From Hydrangea macrophylla (taxonomy: Eukaryota; Streptophyta; Magnoliopsida; Cornales; Hydrangeaceae), in the NCBI GenBank assembly GCA_033977485.1, contig CM066998.1:23995501-24059500 (forward strand): DNA of 64,000 nucleotides. Direction: 5' to 3'. The position numbers were made by a program, and so were the translations under genes. Shown one piece after another: positions 52,193 to 63,745 of the stretch. Position 1 is the stretch's first letter. Each line of letters begins with the position of its first letter. A model generated the notes under the pieces. The model did no database searches and was not told the origin of the DNA. It saw nothing but the letters and a program-made list of their open reading frames with translations.

Positions 52193-54831
52193 TGTCACAC
52201 CTCCGACGTAGCAAGATACGGAAAATGAGACTTTCCACTCTAGGATCCGATAGGCTGCAACAGTTTGTGATAGCCAGAAAGTTCAAATAACATAATAATC
52301 AGAGTAATAAAAGCGCCAAAGGATTATTAACTTCAAATATAAGTATTACTGAGCATAGCATGATTACAACATAAGGTCTTACATCATTAGTCTTGAAATA
52401 AACTTGCAACAACCCAAAAGGTACAACTACAAAAGTCTATGATACATATTCAATTAAACTTAACGGCCGAATAGGTGGTCTCGCAAAGTCTCTAACATAA
52501 TCTGAACAAAGTTAAACATAATCTCGAGGAGCCTCTCGACAAGGTCCTCTAACAGAGAATCAGATCCCTCCTCAACTGGCTAAGGAGTACCACTCTTCTC
52601 TACAGTTCTCTTCCTCCTGCAGGTCGATCTCGGGATAGTCTTGGAATGAAAGGCTCAGAGCGAGTACTCTGTCAACTACTAGGTTATGTGACTGCAATAC
52701 CACAAAAGTGTATATTCAAAACATAGACCAAAAGCATATATGGAAGCAAAATTTAAATTAGCAAATATTCAACAAATTCACATATCTCGTACAGAATTCT
52801 CATCGCACATCTCATCTCGAAGTTAGTGACCATCTTAATACATCCTTCTACCCAATGCGACTTAACATAACACACTTGTTCGGATAAAGGGACCAACCAA
52901 CATAATGATGACATACTCAACCATACCATCAGTTCACCGTTAATGATCATATCATCATGGATATCGTTGCCCACTACATGGCCGAAATTGTAATCATGCC
53001 CTTACAATCATCGCCCCCAACATGGCCTCAATAGCAAACCACAATAACTTTACCATCCACGCCCACTATATGAATTGATTGGTAATCAACTATATGCACA
53101 TGACTTTACTATTTTCTCCCCGTACACAACACTTCAATTATAATCCACAATCCCACACTTACTATCGATGCCCCTACAATTTAGACCACACGATTAGGAT
53201 TTAGGGTGAACAACGTCTTGGAGGATTCGATGATGAAAAGTGCCCCATAAAAAGTACTGTATTCCACACAATCGAAAGATCGAACTTCGGAAAGTGACTT
53301 CAAGTTTAGAAAAGCCCTTTTTAAGCATAAAAACCCGATTTTAACAAAAATTTCTCCCATAATTCATATTCACCCGGGAATAAATGAACATGAAGTGTTC
53401 TAAACGCAGTATTGTAGGTATCCAGAGATTCAATTTTAAAGAAAAACTCGAAATCGATGTGCATTGGAAAGTAATTTTGAAACAGAAGTAGTTTGATTTC
53501 AAAAAGACGACGAAAGTTTTGGAGGAATTTAGGACTTCAATTGACCTTCAAATCTGATTTCAGTTCCTCTCTGAACATTTTAATACTGAAATTCAACTCG
53601 ACACCTTTCTAGCGGTATGTAAGTGGAAGATTTCGAACACCAAAAAGCATTTTTACAAAAATCTGGAAAAGCAGTGCGCATGGAATTTGAAACATGGCTT
53701 ATAGGCAACCAGGGAGCTAGAAAAACAGATGGCGGCTCCCATAATTGAAATGGAAGATTATGTGGGAGCCGCCACCTATAAGTTGTCGTCTTCATCAAGC
53801 TCTTTAGGTTCCAGACCCTTCCAAGAAGTTCCGACTGCAAAGAAATGACCCAGAAATTGCGTTTAGACACTGAAATGACCATTTTAGCCAAATATTGATA
53901 TCTAAAATCCATGTTTTAACCTTGATCTTAAGAATAAAGCTTTCTAAACTCTATATATAGACGCTTTGAATCTCATATAAGATCACCTTCGAAAATCCAC
54001 AAGAATACACAATGGAATATAGAGGAGGATATAATAGGAATATACACTTGCATGATTGAATATACTTTGAATTCAAGAGATTTCTAGAGAGAGAATTATG
54101 AATTAAATTATTCTAAACTAATCTTAGGAAATGGATTAGAGTTTTGAGATCAATTGCCTCCCTTCTCATCCACCATTGATGAGTGCTTTAAGAACTTGAA
54201 GAACACTTGAAGAAGGACATCCTTCAAATCAACTTTTAAAGCATGATTGAGTTTTATAAACGTTAATTATGCCAAACATCCATGGATTTATTTGTTTTAT
54301 AAACCTTAATGATATAGCTTGCTTATGACACCGATTAGACCTTTATATCAATTTTTTAGAATTAATTATGATTTTTACTAGAACAATGTTCAGTCATGAT
54401 CCAATGTTCCCAAAACTCTTATTTCTTGAACTTCAAAAATGCTATTGAGGTCTTACTTTTTAGAAACGTTCCCTAAGACATGTATCTAACTTTCTATAAA
54501 AGGATTTTAGCCCAGCTCATGTTTAAGACCACTTTTGATATGTTTATTAGAGGTACCTGAATCTGGAAATTTGATTGATGAATATTTCTTCTTATTTATT
54601 ATGCATATCATTTGCTTGTTTGTGTTTTTACAATACTTGGGTATTCCTTGGTGTCTTAGTGTAGAGAATTGAATTTTGTGGATTCGGATTTTGATTGTGT
54701 GGATTGCCTCTTCTACATGTAGCTCAATGCCAAAGTATCATGTATTTCTCACTACCCTTCTCTTAGTATATTTCTAGTCTACTACTTTATTTTCAACAAC
54801 TTAATTCCTTTAGGACAGTCTCCGTTTATAT
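52193..54831 (-). repeat. LTR-like region F, minus strand
   Basis: TGTCACACCTCCGACG at 52193 is the complement of a gypsy LTR terminus (CGTCGGAGGTGTGACA). On the minus strand an acidic short frame (QEEENCREEWYSLAS, stop at 52572-52574) lies in the position seen in the other LTRs. A TATA-like CTATATATAG is at 53951-53960. The other end is not clear, and the boundary at 54831 is set by the next LTR terminus. An 11-bp-stem hairpin (GGCGGCTCCCA / TGGGAGCCGCC) is at 53731-53771. No gene supported. Confidence 0.5.
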
Positions 54832-55519
54832 TGTCACACCCTGAAGTACCAAAAATAGGAAAAAATAAATTTCCTTATTGGGTTCGTAGGCACGTGACTG
54901 GTTAAATGTCACCGGATTGTTCCAAACATACTTACAACAATAATATAATACTGGAAAATGGCTAAGTTCAGCGGAAGCATGAATCTAAAACATTCAACTC
55001 TTACATAATTAATATATTACAGACCCAAAGGATATCCAAAAGATATATAGCACATGTCCAACTAGACTATTGCATCATCAAACATATTAACAATAGAACT
55101 ACGGCAAGAGAAAAGCTCCAGGGTCTTCAGCTAGCGAAACCGTAGCCTTCCTCGCAGTAATCTTCACCAGTATAGTCTTCAGCAGTAAAATTAGCATCTT
55201 GATAGTAGCCCGCTCTGTCTGAACCTGCAAAGGCTGGACAGGGATGGTCCAGCGGCATGAAACGCCATCAGCAATTAAGATGAGTGAGGGTACCCTTAAG
55301 TTTACCACCATTATGGTAAGTTATTCATCATCTCTTATTCTCAAAACTACATCTCGACCAAACCCAACCATACCCTACGAAACTTAACCCAGAACTACAC
55401 TGGCCAACAATATCGACTAAGAGACGATGTAACTCCAAAGGTATCCAATATTCCGGGTATGATGCATCTATAGAAAAGCAAAATAACTATCCAACTGTCA
55501 ATATGCTCAACATTATCTC

Positions 55520-55860
55520 AACATACATCAATGAAAGCTCGACCGCAAACATCAACGATGATCCACAGGTCAAGAAAAAACAACACCTAGCAATGAATCT
55601 CTTGATTGCACACATCACTAACGATCCTCAGGTCAACTACACGACCGAACACATCACGGATGATCCACAGATCAAGAAGAGGAACTCACTGTAGCTATTG
55701 CTAATCGCACATGTTGCTAACGATCCTCAGGTCAACTATTCGACCGAACACCTCATGGACGATCCACAAATTAAGGATGCGAAACATACATAAACAGTCA
55801 CTTGATCGAACACATTATTAATGATCCTCAGATCAAGGATACGAATCATACCTCACCAAT
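55520..55860 (-). repeat. Degenerate tandem repeats in LTR G
   Basis: The units contain CACATCACTAACGATCCTCA and GACCGAACACATCACGGATG, alternating GATCCTCAGGTCAA and GATCCACAGATCAA. About four to five imperfect copies of 90-100 bp. Confidence 0.75.
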
Positions 55861-56264
55861 CAACCCCACAAAGATCACTAAAAGGCTGACTCCTCAAGAA
55901 ATACCATAACACGACACAAATGTCCACGAATCAACTTGAACCGAAAGTCAAACGATCGGAATAAACATCAATGTCCCTTATTAGCATAAAATCTATTATT
56001 AAAGGGTTTTCCATTATCTAACGCGCCTACCCACCGCTCGTTCTTTACATCTTAAGATCCATTCGCATGAATCATCTTATTATCAAGCCGTATTAAGGTC
56101 AACATTAAGTTACGGTAATTAAGTCATGTTAGCTATCGTCTTAACTTACTACCGATTTCACAAATATGTATTAAGTCTTCATGGCATGTTTCTAACTCAT
56201 CCTACATCATTCATACTAATCACAGTAGAAATGGTAACCAACGTAGCTCATCAAACACATACGA

Positions 56265-57718
56265 TGTTGGGTTTGTGCCCTCAAACCATTACTTTATGTA
56301 TGAGACATTGACATCTTAATAGATGGATATCAGCTTTACATTTCATTATGTATGTTTCTTTTATAAGATGATTGTTAATCCTTAAGTATCATATTACGTA
56401 ATTTGTGTATGTATGAGATACATACAAGTGAGATATGAATTGCTATTCTTTGATACTTAGAACTTGTCACAGTGGATGATGAGACTGGATATCCCATCAC
56501 TTTTACACTGTAGCATGGTTAACTATCATTGGATGGAGTGATGAATCTCAATCACTAGAGTTTAGGTCTTAGTTAATATGCTTGTGCTTATAGTGCATTG
56601 ACGGACCTGAGTTTTCCTATTGACACTCAAGACTGTCAACAGTCGATAGGAACTTATAACTTATATAAGGTACATGTTCTCAATCTTTAGACGATTATGA
56701 ACACAGACTGTGGATATAGCTGCTCTGACTTACCAATCAGTGAGGTCTATAAAAGATCAACACCTGGGTATCTTGGGTATATCATGTTCATAGGGTTGTG
56801 AACATATATTGTCAAGATAGAATCTACCCTCTAATTCAGAGTAAGAATTCCCTTGAGAATGTCACCAAGTTGATTACTGAGAACTGCAGTCTTGTTGATA
56901 AGTAGTTATCAACATGTTTATTAATCATGAAAGGTGAATGGGACTCAAGGAATATAAGAAATATTCATGATTCAGGTTGACAGTAACAGTTATTCAACTA
57001 CCTAAATATGATTATGAATGCTGAAGGTGGATATGTTCTTTTGCGTTGGAGTGTAGTTATCGTTTTATAGTGGAGTAAACGTTAACTGATAAGTTGGTTA
57101 GTTTCCTGGTCAAAGAGTTTGATCATGGGAATTAACAACAAGTCTGAGCCAACAATAAAGAGCCTAGGAGGTCCCACTCTTAACTCCACTAGGATGCATG
57201 GAAAGGCACATGAGGATCTTGTCAAGGCGGGTTCGATCCATCGAAGGTATCTCGATCAATTGAAGTCTTGGCGGACTCGATCGCTCGAAGGTAGTTCGAT
57301 CGATCGAAGCCACTTCGATCACTCAAATGTTAGGCCTGTTATTGGAATCTATAAATAGGGCAGTTGCGTCCAAAAAAAAAAAGACTTCGTCGTTTTATTA
57401 TACCAGAAGCTGCAAAAACTGTTTTAGAGTTCCCAAACCTTCTCCATCCTCACTATTAGAGATCCCACCATCTCTAGTCTCTCCAGGAAGAATCCGCAGG
57501 AGTCATAAGGGTAAAGATAACCTAGTGGAGGCTGATGTACCATCAAGGAGAAAGAAAATCAGAATTGGGTTCAAAACCTGAGGTATATTTCTTCTCCCTC
57601 TTTAGTTTACGCATCTATGGAATTAACGAGTAGTAGATCCTGGGCTGCCAATAAGTTTTTTGAAACTTTTTTTTTCGCTGCACATTTAAAAATTAATTTT
57701 AAACCTGTTTTTCCATCA
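56265..57718 (+). mobile_element. Probable solo LTR (copia-like), 1454 bp
   Basis: It starts TGTTGGGTTTGTGCCC and ends TTTTCCATCA. The flanks TACGA (56260-56264) and TAAGA (57719-57723) match at 4 of 5 bases. A good TATA box (TATAAATA, 57349-57356) and an upstream cluster of TCGATCNNTCGAA-type palindromes (57231-57326) support promoter-bearing LTR identity. No internal region is present, so a solo LTR is the simplest reading. The right boundary is uncertain. Confidence 0.55.
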
Positions 57719-57859
57719 TAAGACATAAACAAGATAATGATAACTAGCAGAAGCATTTATTTAAAAACATTCATCCGGACAACCACTAGTTAAAAGAAAG
57801 TTTCTCGTAGCTTAAGACTTCATAACCTATTGGGTCTTTTAGCATAGAAGGATAACTCA

Positions 57860-57886
57860 CACACACACACATATATATATATATAA
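57860..57886 (+). repeat. (CA)n(TA)n microsatellite
   Basis: ACACACACACAC followed by ATATATATATATATA. Confidence 0.9.
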
Positions 57887-57939
57887 CTTCTTAGTTTTAC
57901 ATTAGGCACAAAATTCAATTTACCAATTCCAAATGCAAC

Positions 57940-58352
57940 ATGCAAGACAAATCTTAAAATCTGGGAAACATAAATTTTCATCAGAATGTAGCTTAGTAAA
58001 AATGGCTTTTTTGATACCTCAATTTTTTTGTGAAGAAAGCCAACTCATTTATCTACAAATGATTCTTCTATAGTCTGGTCTAAAAATCACTCCTTCCTAT
58101 GTGAAATGCACGTACAATACAGTGCTATAAATCTGGGACAGAGTAGTCCAAAAATATAAGAAATATCTAAGTAAAATGAACGACTTGAGTAGCTCAAAAA
58201 TCCAAATGAAGCAAGATTTTTTTGTACATAAAGATAATCCAAATACCTATAATAATGTTCTAGTTTTGAATTTGATCCATAAATAAATTCATCATGCTCA
58301 AATGAATCATATCAATTCAGTCAACACAGTGAAATTAATCCTGGCAGATTGT
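57940..58352 (+). repeat. Module X, inverted relative to surrounding LTR G
   Basis: It matches 3800-4215 of element B on the plus strand (AAATCTGGGACAGAGTAGTC, CAATTCAGTCAACACAG, CTGGCAGATTGTATG). The adjacent LTR landmarks (GTGAGTTTAGAACTTAG, TATA, terminus) read on the minus strand. Confidence 0.75.
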
Positions 58353-59238
58353 ATGTTTTTAACATTTTCCTTTTTTTTTTAATCGTTGATCTTCATTCCA
58401 ATTCCCAAAACATGTTCTAAACATATATAAACATATATACTAAGTTCTAAACTCACCTAGGGGTTAAGGCTTGTTTGGGTGTTGAGAAAATGGAAGAAAA
58501 TGGAAAAAAAGCTTGAAATGCCTCCAATGGTGATCTTCTCCTCTCCTCTTCCAATACCTTGCAATTTGGGGCTTGATTATGGACTCTTTAGCTTCCTTTG
58601 ATAGTAACTTGTCTTCCTTTGGTGAAATGTGGGTGTATATGGGGGTATTTGATGGTGTAGATCACAAAAATGACATACATTGAAGGATTTGGGCTTCACC
58701 TTCATCATCTACATCTTTTTCTTCTTTTCTCTCTCTAAACTCCCTCTAAGTTAGTGGAAAAATCTGTGTTTTGGGGGTTTAACTCTCAAAAAAGAGAGAT
58801 AAACAATGTATATATAGTGGGGAGTAAGTAGGACAAGTGTCCAATGTTGGGGGTTGATGGTGTGTTGTGGGATAACTGTCAAGATGTGATTAAATAAGGT
58901 TTAAGATGTTTCTATATGTCTAGTAATTGGGGTCTACTTTGATCTGCGTGTAAACATCTTGTAACGCGCATCTGTTCCATGGACTGCGTGCAAAACTGGT
59001 ATGGCTCTAACCTCACGGTCATGTTACTATTCACTTCTATTGCGGTGCTATCGACACGAACTCGTCGGGACATTCGGTAATTAAAATAAATATGCTGGGA
59101 CTGTATTTATGTATATATATAAATATTGATACAATTTTCCAGATAAATGTTATCAGTAAAATACGCAATACATGGAAATTCTGATATTTATTTATGTATT
59201 CGAATGTACGGAAACACAGTAAAAATAGCGGTGCTACA

Positions 59239-60910
59239 TCTCTCTACCACCTAAAAAGAGATTCCGTCCCTGAAATGAAAGCTCAAGCCGTACTGAATAA
59301 CTCTGGATATTTCTCTCTCATCTCGGACTCCATCTCCCAGGAATCTTCGCTTTCGTCATGACGATTCCACTGAACCTTCACAATGGAATCTCCTTGTTCC
59401 TTAGCTTCTTGGACTCTCGACCCGAAATCTTGACGGGTCTCTCTATGTCCTCAATATCCTTGAAGTCGATTCCATGCGGCGTTGCGCCCTGATGATACTC
59501 CTTCAACATACTGATATGAAAAACATTGTGAATGCCTGAAAACCTTGCTGGCAATGCGAGTCTATAACAAACTTTTCCTACGCGTTCCAAGATCTCGAAT
59601 GGTCTAATATAGCGCGGTGACAACTTTTCTCTTTTCTGTTGAAACCTTACTACTCCTTGGGCTGGTGATGCTGTGAGTAAGACATGTTCTCCAATCTTGA
59701 ACTCTTTATCATTGCGGTGCTTGTCAGCATAGTTGTTGTATCGATATTGTGCTGCCTTTATCTTCTCTCTGACAATGACTATCTTCTCATAAGTCTCCCG
59801 AACCATCTCCAGTCCAAGAAGCTTGCCATCTCTAACTTCGGTCCAACATAATGGTGAACGACACATCCTTTTATTTAATGCCTCAAATTGTGGCATTCCT
59901 ATGCTTGAGTGATAACTATTGTTGTAGGCAAACTCAATCAATGGCAAATGAGTCTCCCACGAACTCTCAAAGTCAATCACGCAAGCTCTAAGCATGTCTT
60001 CCATTACTTTACTGGTCCTCTCGGTTTGTCCGTCAGTCTGAGGATGAAATACAGAACCTAATCTCAGTGAATTCCCCAAAGCCTTTTGGAAACTTTCCCA
60101 GAATTCTGTAGTAAACCGAGAATTGCAATCTGACATTATACTGACGGGTACTCCATGCAATCGTATGACCTGTTATATGTACAACTGAATCAACTTCTCC
60201 ATAGGGTATTTCATACTATATACTATGAAGTGAGCTAACTTGGTGAGTTGGTCTACAATCACCCAAATAGAGTCATGGTTCTGCTGAGATCGGGGCAGAC
60301 CTACCACAAAATCCATGGTAATGTGTTTCCACTTCCACTACGGAATTGGCAACGGTTGTAACAATCCTGATGGGCTCTGATGTTCTACTTTAACTTGATG
60401 ACAAGTAAGACACTTAGAAACATACTCCGCCAATTCTCGTTAATTTCATGCCTTCCCACCAAAAATTTCACTTCAAGTCTCTATACATCTCTGTGCCTTC
60501 TGGATGAACGGTCAAACGGGACTTACGTGCTTCATTCAAAATGTCCTTCCTCAGATTCCCACATCGGGCACACACAGTCGATTCCTACACCGGAATGCTC
60601 CATCTGATCCGACATTCCATTCCTCAGGTTCCTTAGCCAAAAGTCTAGCGAACCACTTCTTCCACTCTTCATCTTTTTCCTGAGCTTCCAAAATACGACT
60701 AAAAAGCATCAGTTGTGCTACTAGACATCCATAATGGTGTCATTTTTTTTTTGTCTCTAGGGGTTATAGATCAAATTCTGCTATGATTTCCAATGCTTTC
60801 CATTCTCGAATCATGAGAATAGAAACTACCCTACGAGGTTTATGACTCAAAGCATCCGCAACAACGTTGGCTTTACCAGGATGGTATTGCAAAGTGAAAT
60901 CATAATCTGC
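59239..60910 (-). pseudogene. Element H: chromovirus RNase H end, integrase and chromodomain (minus strand)
   Basis: From 60910 downward: the RNase H end (FTLQYHPGKANVVADALS), integrase zinc region (EYVSKCLTCHQVKVEHQSPS, the Cys pair kept), and core start ([29 protein letters not shown]), with several stops and shifts to 60170. Then 260 residues are open (59378-60160): HGVPVSIMSDCNSRFT, FHPQTDGQTERTSKVMEDML (catalytic Asp and Glu kept), and GPY/F-like LSPRYIRPFEILERV. The frame breaks after RNKEIPL by a one-base loss within the chromodomain (VQWNRHDE, then SWEMESEMREKYPEL follow in another frame). RT and everything upstream is missing: the next base is an LTR end at 60911. Confidence 0.85.
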
Positions 60911-62148
60911 CACACCCCGGCGTAGCCAAAATAGGGAAAATTTTTAAATTTTCATTTTGGACCCTGAGGCGCGTGACTGGTTACATTAATGAATTGTTCA
61001 CGACCAAATACTAATAATAAACATCATAACAAAAAGGATAAGACCAACATCTGCTTACATGGTTATATTACAATAGAAGGCCACCTTACTAGATAACTAT
61101 TACATCATCGTAAATACATTTTATGGCTCTAGAGCCTTACAAAAGCTATTACAAAAGTTATGATAAGTCTTCTGATAGAGAATACAACCAAAAACATTTA
61201 CTAAAGAAAGCCACTAGTCTTCTCTCTAACTAGCATATCCATAGCCAACTTCGGTGTACTCTTCCTCTACATTCTTTACTTGCGTAGCATCATAATCCAT
61301 GTACTCATCACCTGGATAACCTGGACATGGGTATGTACGGCGACATGAACATTGCCAGCTTATGAAAGCCGAGTGAGAGAACTAAATCAAATAGAACTTA
61401 TATAGCTACAAACTAACAACATACGTTTACTACTTTTAATACATATTTAAGGACCTTTGCATTCTCGCCATCGAACTATGACCACTAACGTACCCGACTA
61501 AGTATTCAAAAAGAATACGAACAACCAACTTGACTCATCTCAACTTCCCTAATGCCTCAACTATCCACTACTATTATCTGACACCATTCACTAACAAAAA
61601 TGCCTCTCACTAACCATCTCGTCATGAAGAATCGAAATGTTGAGGAGTTCTAGAACATCCACTTAGCCACGAAGAATTGAAAGGAGTCTTAACTCTATGA
61701 ACCATCACCTCATCACAAAGAATCGAAGTGTTCATAATATTAGTTTCATCACGAAGAATTGAAAGGATACACAACTTTCACAACCGCCACTTCATCACGA
61801 AGACCATATCCGTTTCGTCAATGAATGATCAAAAGGACACACAACTTTTACAATTGTTATTCCGTCACGAAGACCATATCCATTTTGTTACGAAGAATCG
61901 AAAGGATACACAACTTTCACAACTGTTAGTCTGTCACGAAGACCGTATCTGTTTCGTCACGAAGAATCGAAAAGATACACAACTTTCACAACTGTTATTT
62001 CGTCATGAAGACCGTATCCATTTTGTCATGAAGAATCGAAAGGATATAAAACTTTCACACCTATTATTTCGTCATGAAGACTGTATCTGTTTTGTTATGA
62101 AGAATCAAAAGGATACACAACTTTTGCAACTGTTATTCCATCACGAAG
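60911..62148 (-). repeat. LTR I, minus strand, truncated by element J
   Basis: TGCCACACCCCGGCGTAGCC at 60911 is the complement of an LTR terminus close to that of element B (GGCTACGCCGGGG). The sequence matches B's LTR inward, including AAATTTTTAAATTTT-rich sequence, the acidic short frame (ending EEEYTEVGYGYAS, stop at 61226-61228) and a tandem array with a 69-bp period (61740-62148). It stops where LTR J begins. It directly abuts RNase H sequence of element H, implying a deletion or an independent insertion. Confidence 0.7.
61740..62148 (-). repeat. 69-bp tandem array in LTR I
   Basis: Units contain CGAAGAATCGAAAGGATACA and CACAACTTTCACAACTGTTA. The CACGAAGACC landmark is at 61866 and 61935. 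It is related to the 95-bp unit of element B (TTCGGTTCTTCGTGATG) on the other strand. A period divisible by three keeps one frame open for 141 codons by chance. Confidence 0.8.
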
Positions 62149-62251
62149 TGTAATACCCTGTATTTTTGTAATGTGTTATGTGAATAAGACCCTGTATGCT
62201 TCTTTTAATACTTATTTGAGCCTGGCCTTACCCTTGGTATAATTTGGATAC

Positions 62252-62408
62252 CAATCGATTGAACTGTTTTCCAATCGATTGCCTTAATTTGGATACCAAT
62301 CGATTGAACTATTTTCCAATCGATTGCCTTAATTTGGATACCAATCGATTGAACTTTATACCAATCGATTGCTTATGTCAATCGATTGACACTTATGCCA
62401 ATCGATTG
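62252..62408. repeat. CAATCGATTG palindrome array upstream of TATA (8 exact copies)
   Basis: Eight perfect copies of the 10-bp palindrome are spaced about 15-30 bp apart within CCAATCGATTGAACTNTTTT-type units. The array ends 60 bp before the TATA box, so it occupies the proximal promoter. Confidence 0.92.
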
Positions 62409-62467
62409 GAGGCAGCTGGGCAAATTCTTTTGCTCTGGCTGGGGAGAGGCCACGTGAACACCTTCCC

Positions 62468-62477
62468 TATATATATA
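62468..62477 (+). promoter_or_regulatory. TATA box of LTR J
   Basis: TATATATATA follows CCTTCCC. It is about 320 bp into the LTR, between the two palindrome arrays. Confidence 0.6.
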
Positions 62478-62901
62478 CCAGCCCATTTTTGGCGGATTTT
62501 TGTTTACAAAAATTAGAGAGAGTGAGAGGGAGAGTCTTGTGTGTGTATTATAGATATATACACTCATATATATATACACACATATATATACATATATTTG
62601 CACACACACATACAGAGAGAGATTGAAGAGGAAGAAGAAGAAGACCAGAGAGAAGAAGAAAAGAAGGAGAAGGAGAAGAGAGAAGATAGAGAACTAGAGA
62701 GAGAGGGAGGAAGACCACCATTGAAGCTCCAAGTTTCATTACACACAACCAAACACGCCATTGACGCCTAAGGTGAGTTCTAAACTCACTGGGTAACTTA
62801 TCATTGATGTTATGACTTGTTTAAATGAAGAAATGGAGAAGAAACCATGTATTCTCGTTATTTATTGCTGGACAGTCTTCTCTGTGAAGAAGACGAAGTA
62901 T

Positions 62902-63112
62902 CAATCGATTGGTACTCTTACCAATCGATTGACATCTTTCAGGTCCCAATCGATTGACATTTTGTGCAATCGATTGACATGGATTGTGATCCAATCGATT
63001 GAACTTTTTATCAATCGATTGACACTACTTCTGTGCCAATCGATTGAATCTTTTTCCAATCGATTGATGCTACTTTTATACCAATCGATTGAACCTTTAT
63101 ACCAATCGATTG
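62902..63112. repeat. CAATCGATTG palindrome array downstream of TATA (10 exact copies)
   Basis: Ten perfect copies are spaced 17-31 bp apart, after the donor-like GTGAGT, so they would be intronic if the leader is spliced. The decayed counterpart in remnant C is 15934-16110. Confidence 0.92.
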
Positions 63113-63419
63113 GAAGCTTCAGAATACTATTTTTCTTATAATAACTGTTTAGTTATTTATTTACTGTTCAGTATTTCCCAGCATGCTTTATTATTGTAAT
63201 ACAGACATGATAACGAGTAATGCAGCGTAGGGTCGTAATAACAACAAGACTAACGGATAATGTTTATACTGTTAGATAACAGAATAGTCGTGAATCCTTT
63301 GGAGTTAACGTTCATTTCATTCAGAGTAGTCGGGCCACATTGGGATTGTCATGTATCGGTGATAGAGTTGAACTTAAGTAGGTTTGCTAAGATTCGGGAA
63401 ATTTGCGTGGGCGGGCTTT

Positions 63420-63745
63420 GGTCGATCATATGTTCTTAAAAGCGGTAGACAGACGAAGGTGTCTATGACTTGCAGTGAACCGGACCAATTTCCCTAAGAT
63501 AGCCAGATGATCTAATCATATGTTCTTAAAAGCGGTAGACAGACGAAGGTGTCTATGACATGCGGTGGACTGTGATCACTGGTAGACGTCGCTAAGTCGT
63601 GGCATAGAATGATGTACTGTTGTTTAAAGCGTTATATCCCTGACATGCGGTGGACTGTGCATATGTTCTTAAAAGCGGGGGATGGACTAACGTGGTATCC
63701 ATGACATGCGGTGAACTGTGCATATGTTCTTAAAAGCGGTGGATG
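63420..63745 (+). repeat. Degenerate ATGTTCTTAAAAGCGGT repeats in LTR J
   Basis: Four to five units contain CATATGTTCTTAAAAGCGG and TGACATGCGGTGGACTGTG. The same motif recurs at 16440-16690 in remnant C. Confidence 0.75.

Larger units (their letters stand above)
54832..59238 (-). repeat. LTR G (3' LTR of element H), minus strand, interrupted
   Basis: It begins on the minus strand as TGTAGCACCGC at 59238, just after the polypurine stretch AGGTGGTAGAGAGA (59239-59252). It ends with CAGGGTGTGACA at 54832. It contains TATA (58809-58816), a donor-like GTGAGT (58451-58456), module X in inverted orientation (57940-58352), a hairpin with 7-bp arms GCTGGAC/GTCCAGC (55233-55253), and an acidic short frame ending DYCEEGYGFAS (55137-55260). 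It is split by a probable solo LTR at 56265-57718. Part of the right half may derive from another LTR. Confidence 0.6.

Noticed and set aside
52069..52290. 73-codon frame near the end of LTR F
   Set aside because: Spans the LTR terminus at 52193, has no domain and is short; expected by chance.
57119..57581. Two overlapping 79-84 codon frames in the probable solo LTR
   Set aside because: They cross the TATA box and palindrome cluster; their composition reflects the repeats rather than a protein.
61728..62153. 141-codon open frame with periodic HEDRI-like repeats
   Set aside because: It is a translation of the 69-bp LTR tandem array. A period divisible by three keeps the frame open, and it runs antisense to the LTR and into the next element.
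62252..63112. CRISPR-like array of regularly repeated palindromes
   Set aside because: The repeat is only 10 bp, the spacers are themselves similar and irregular, and the context is a plant LTR retrotransposon.
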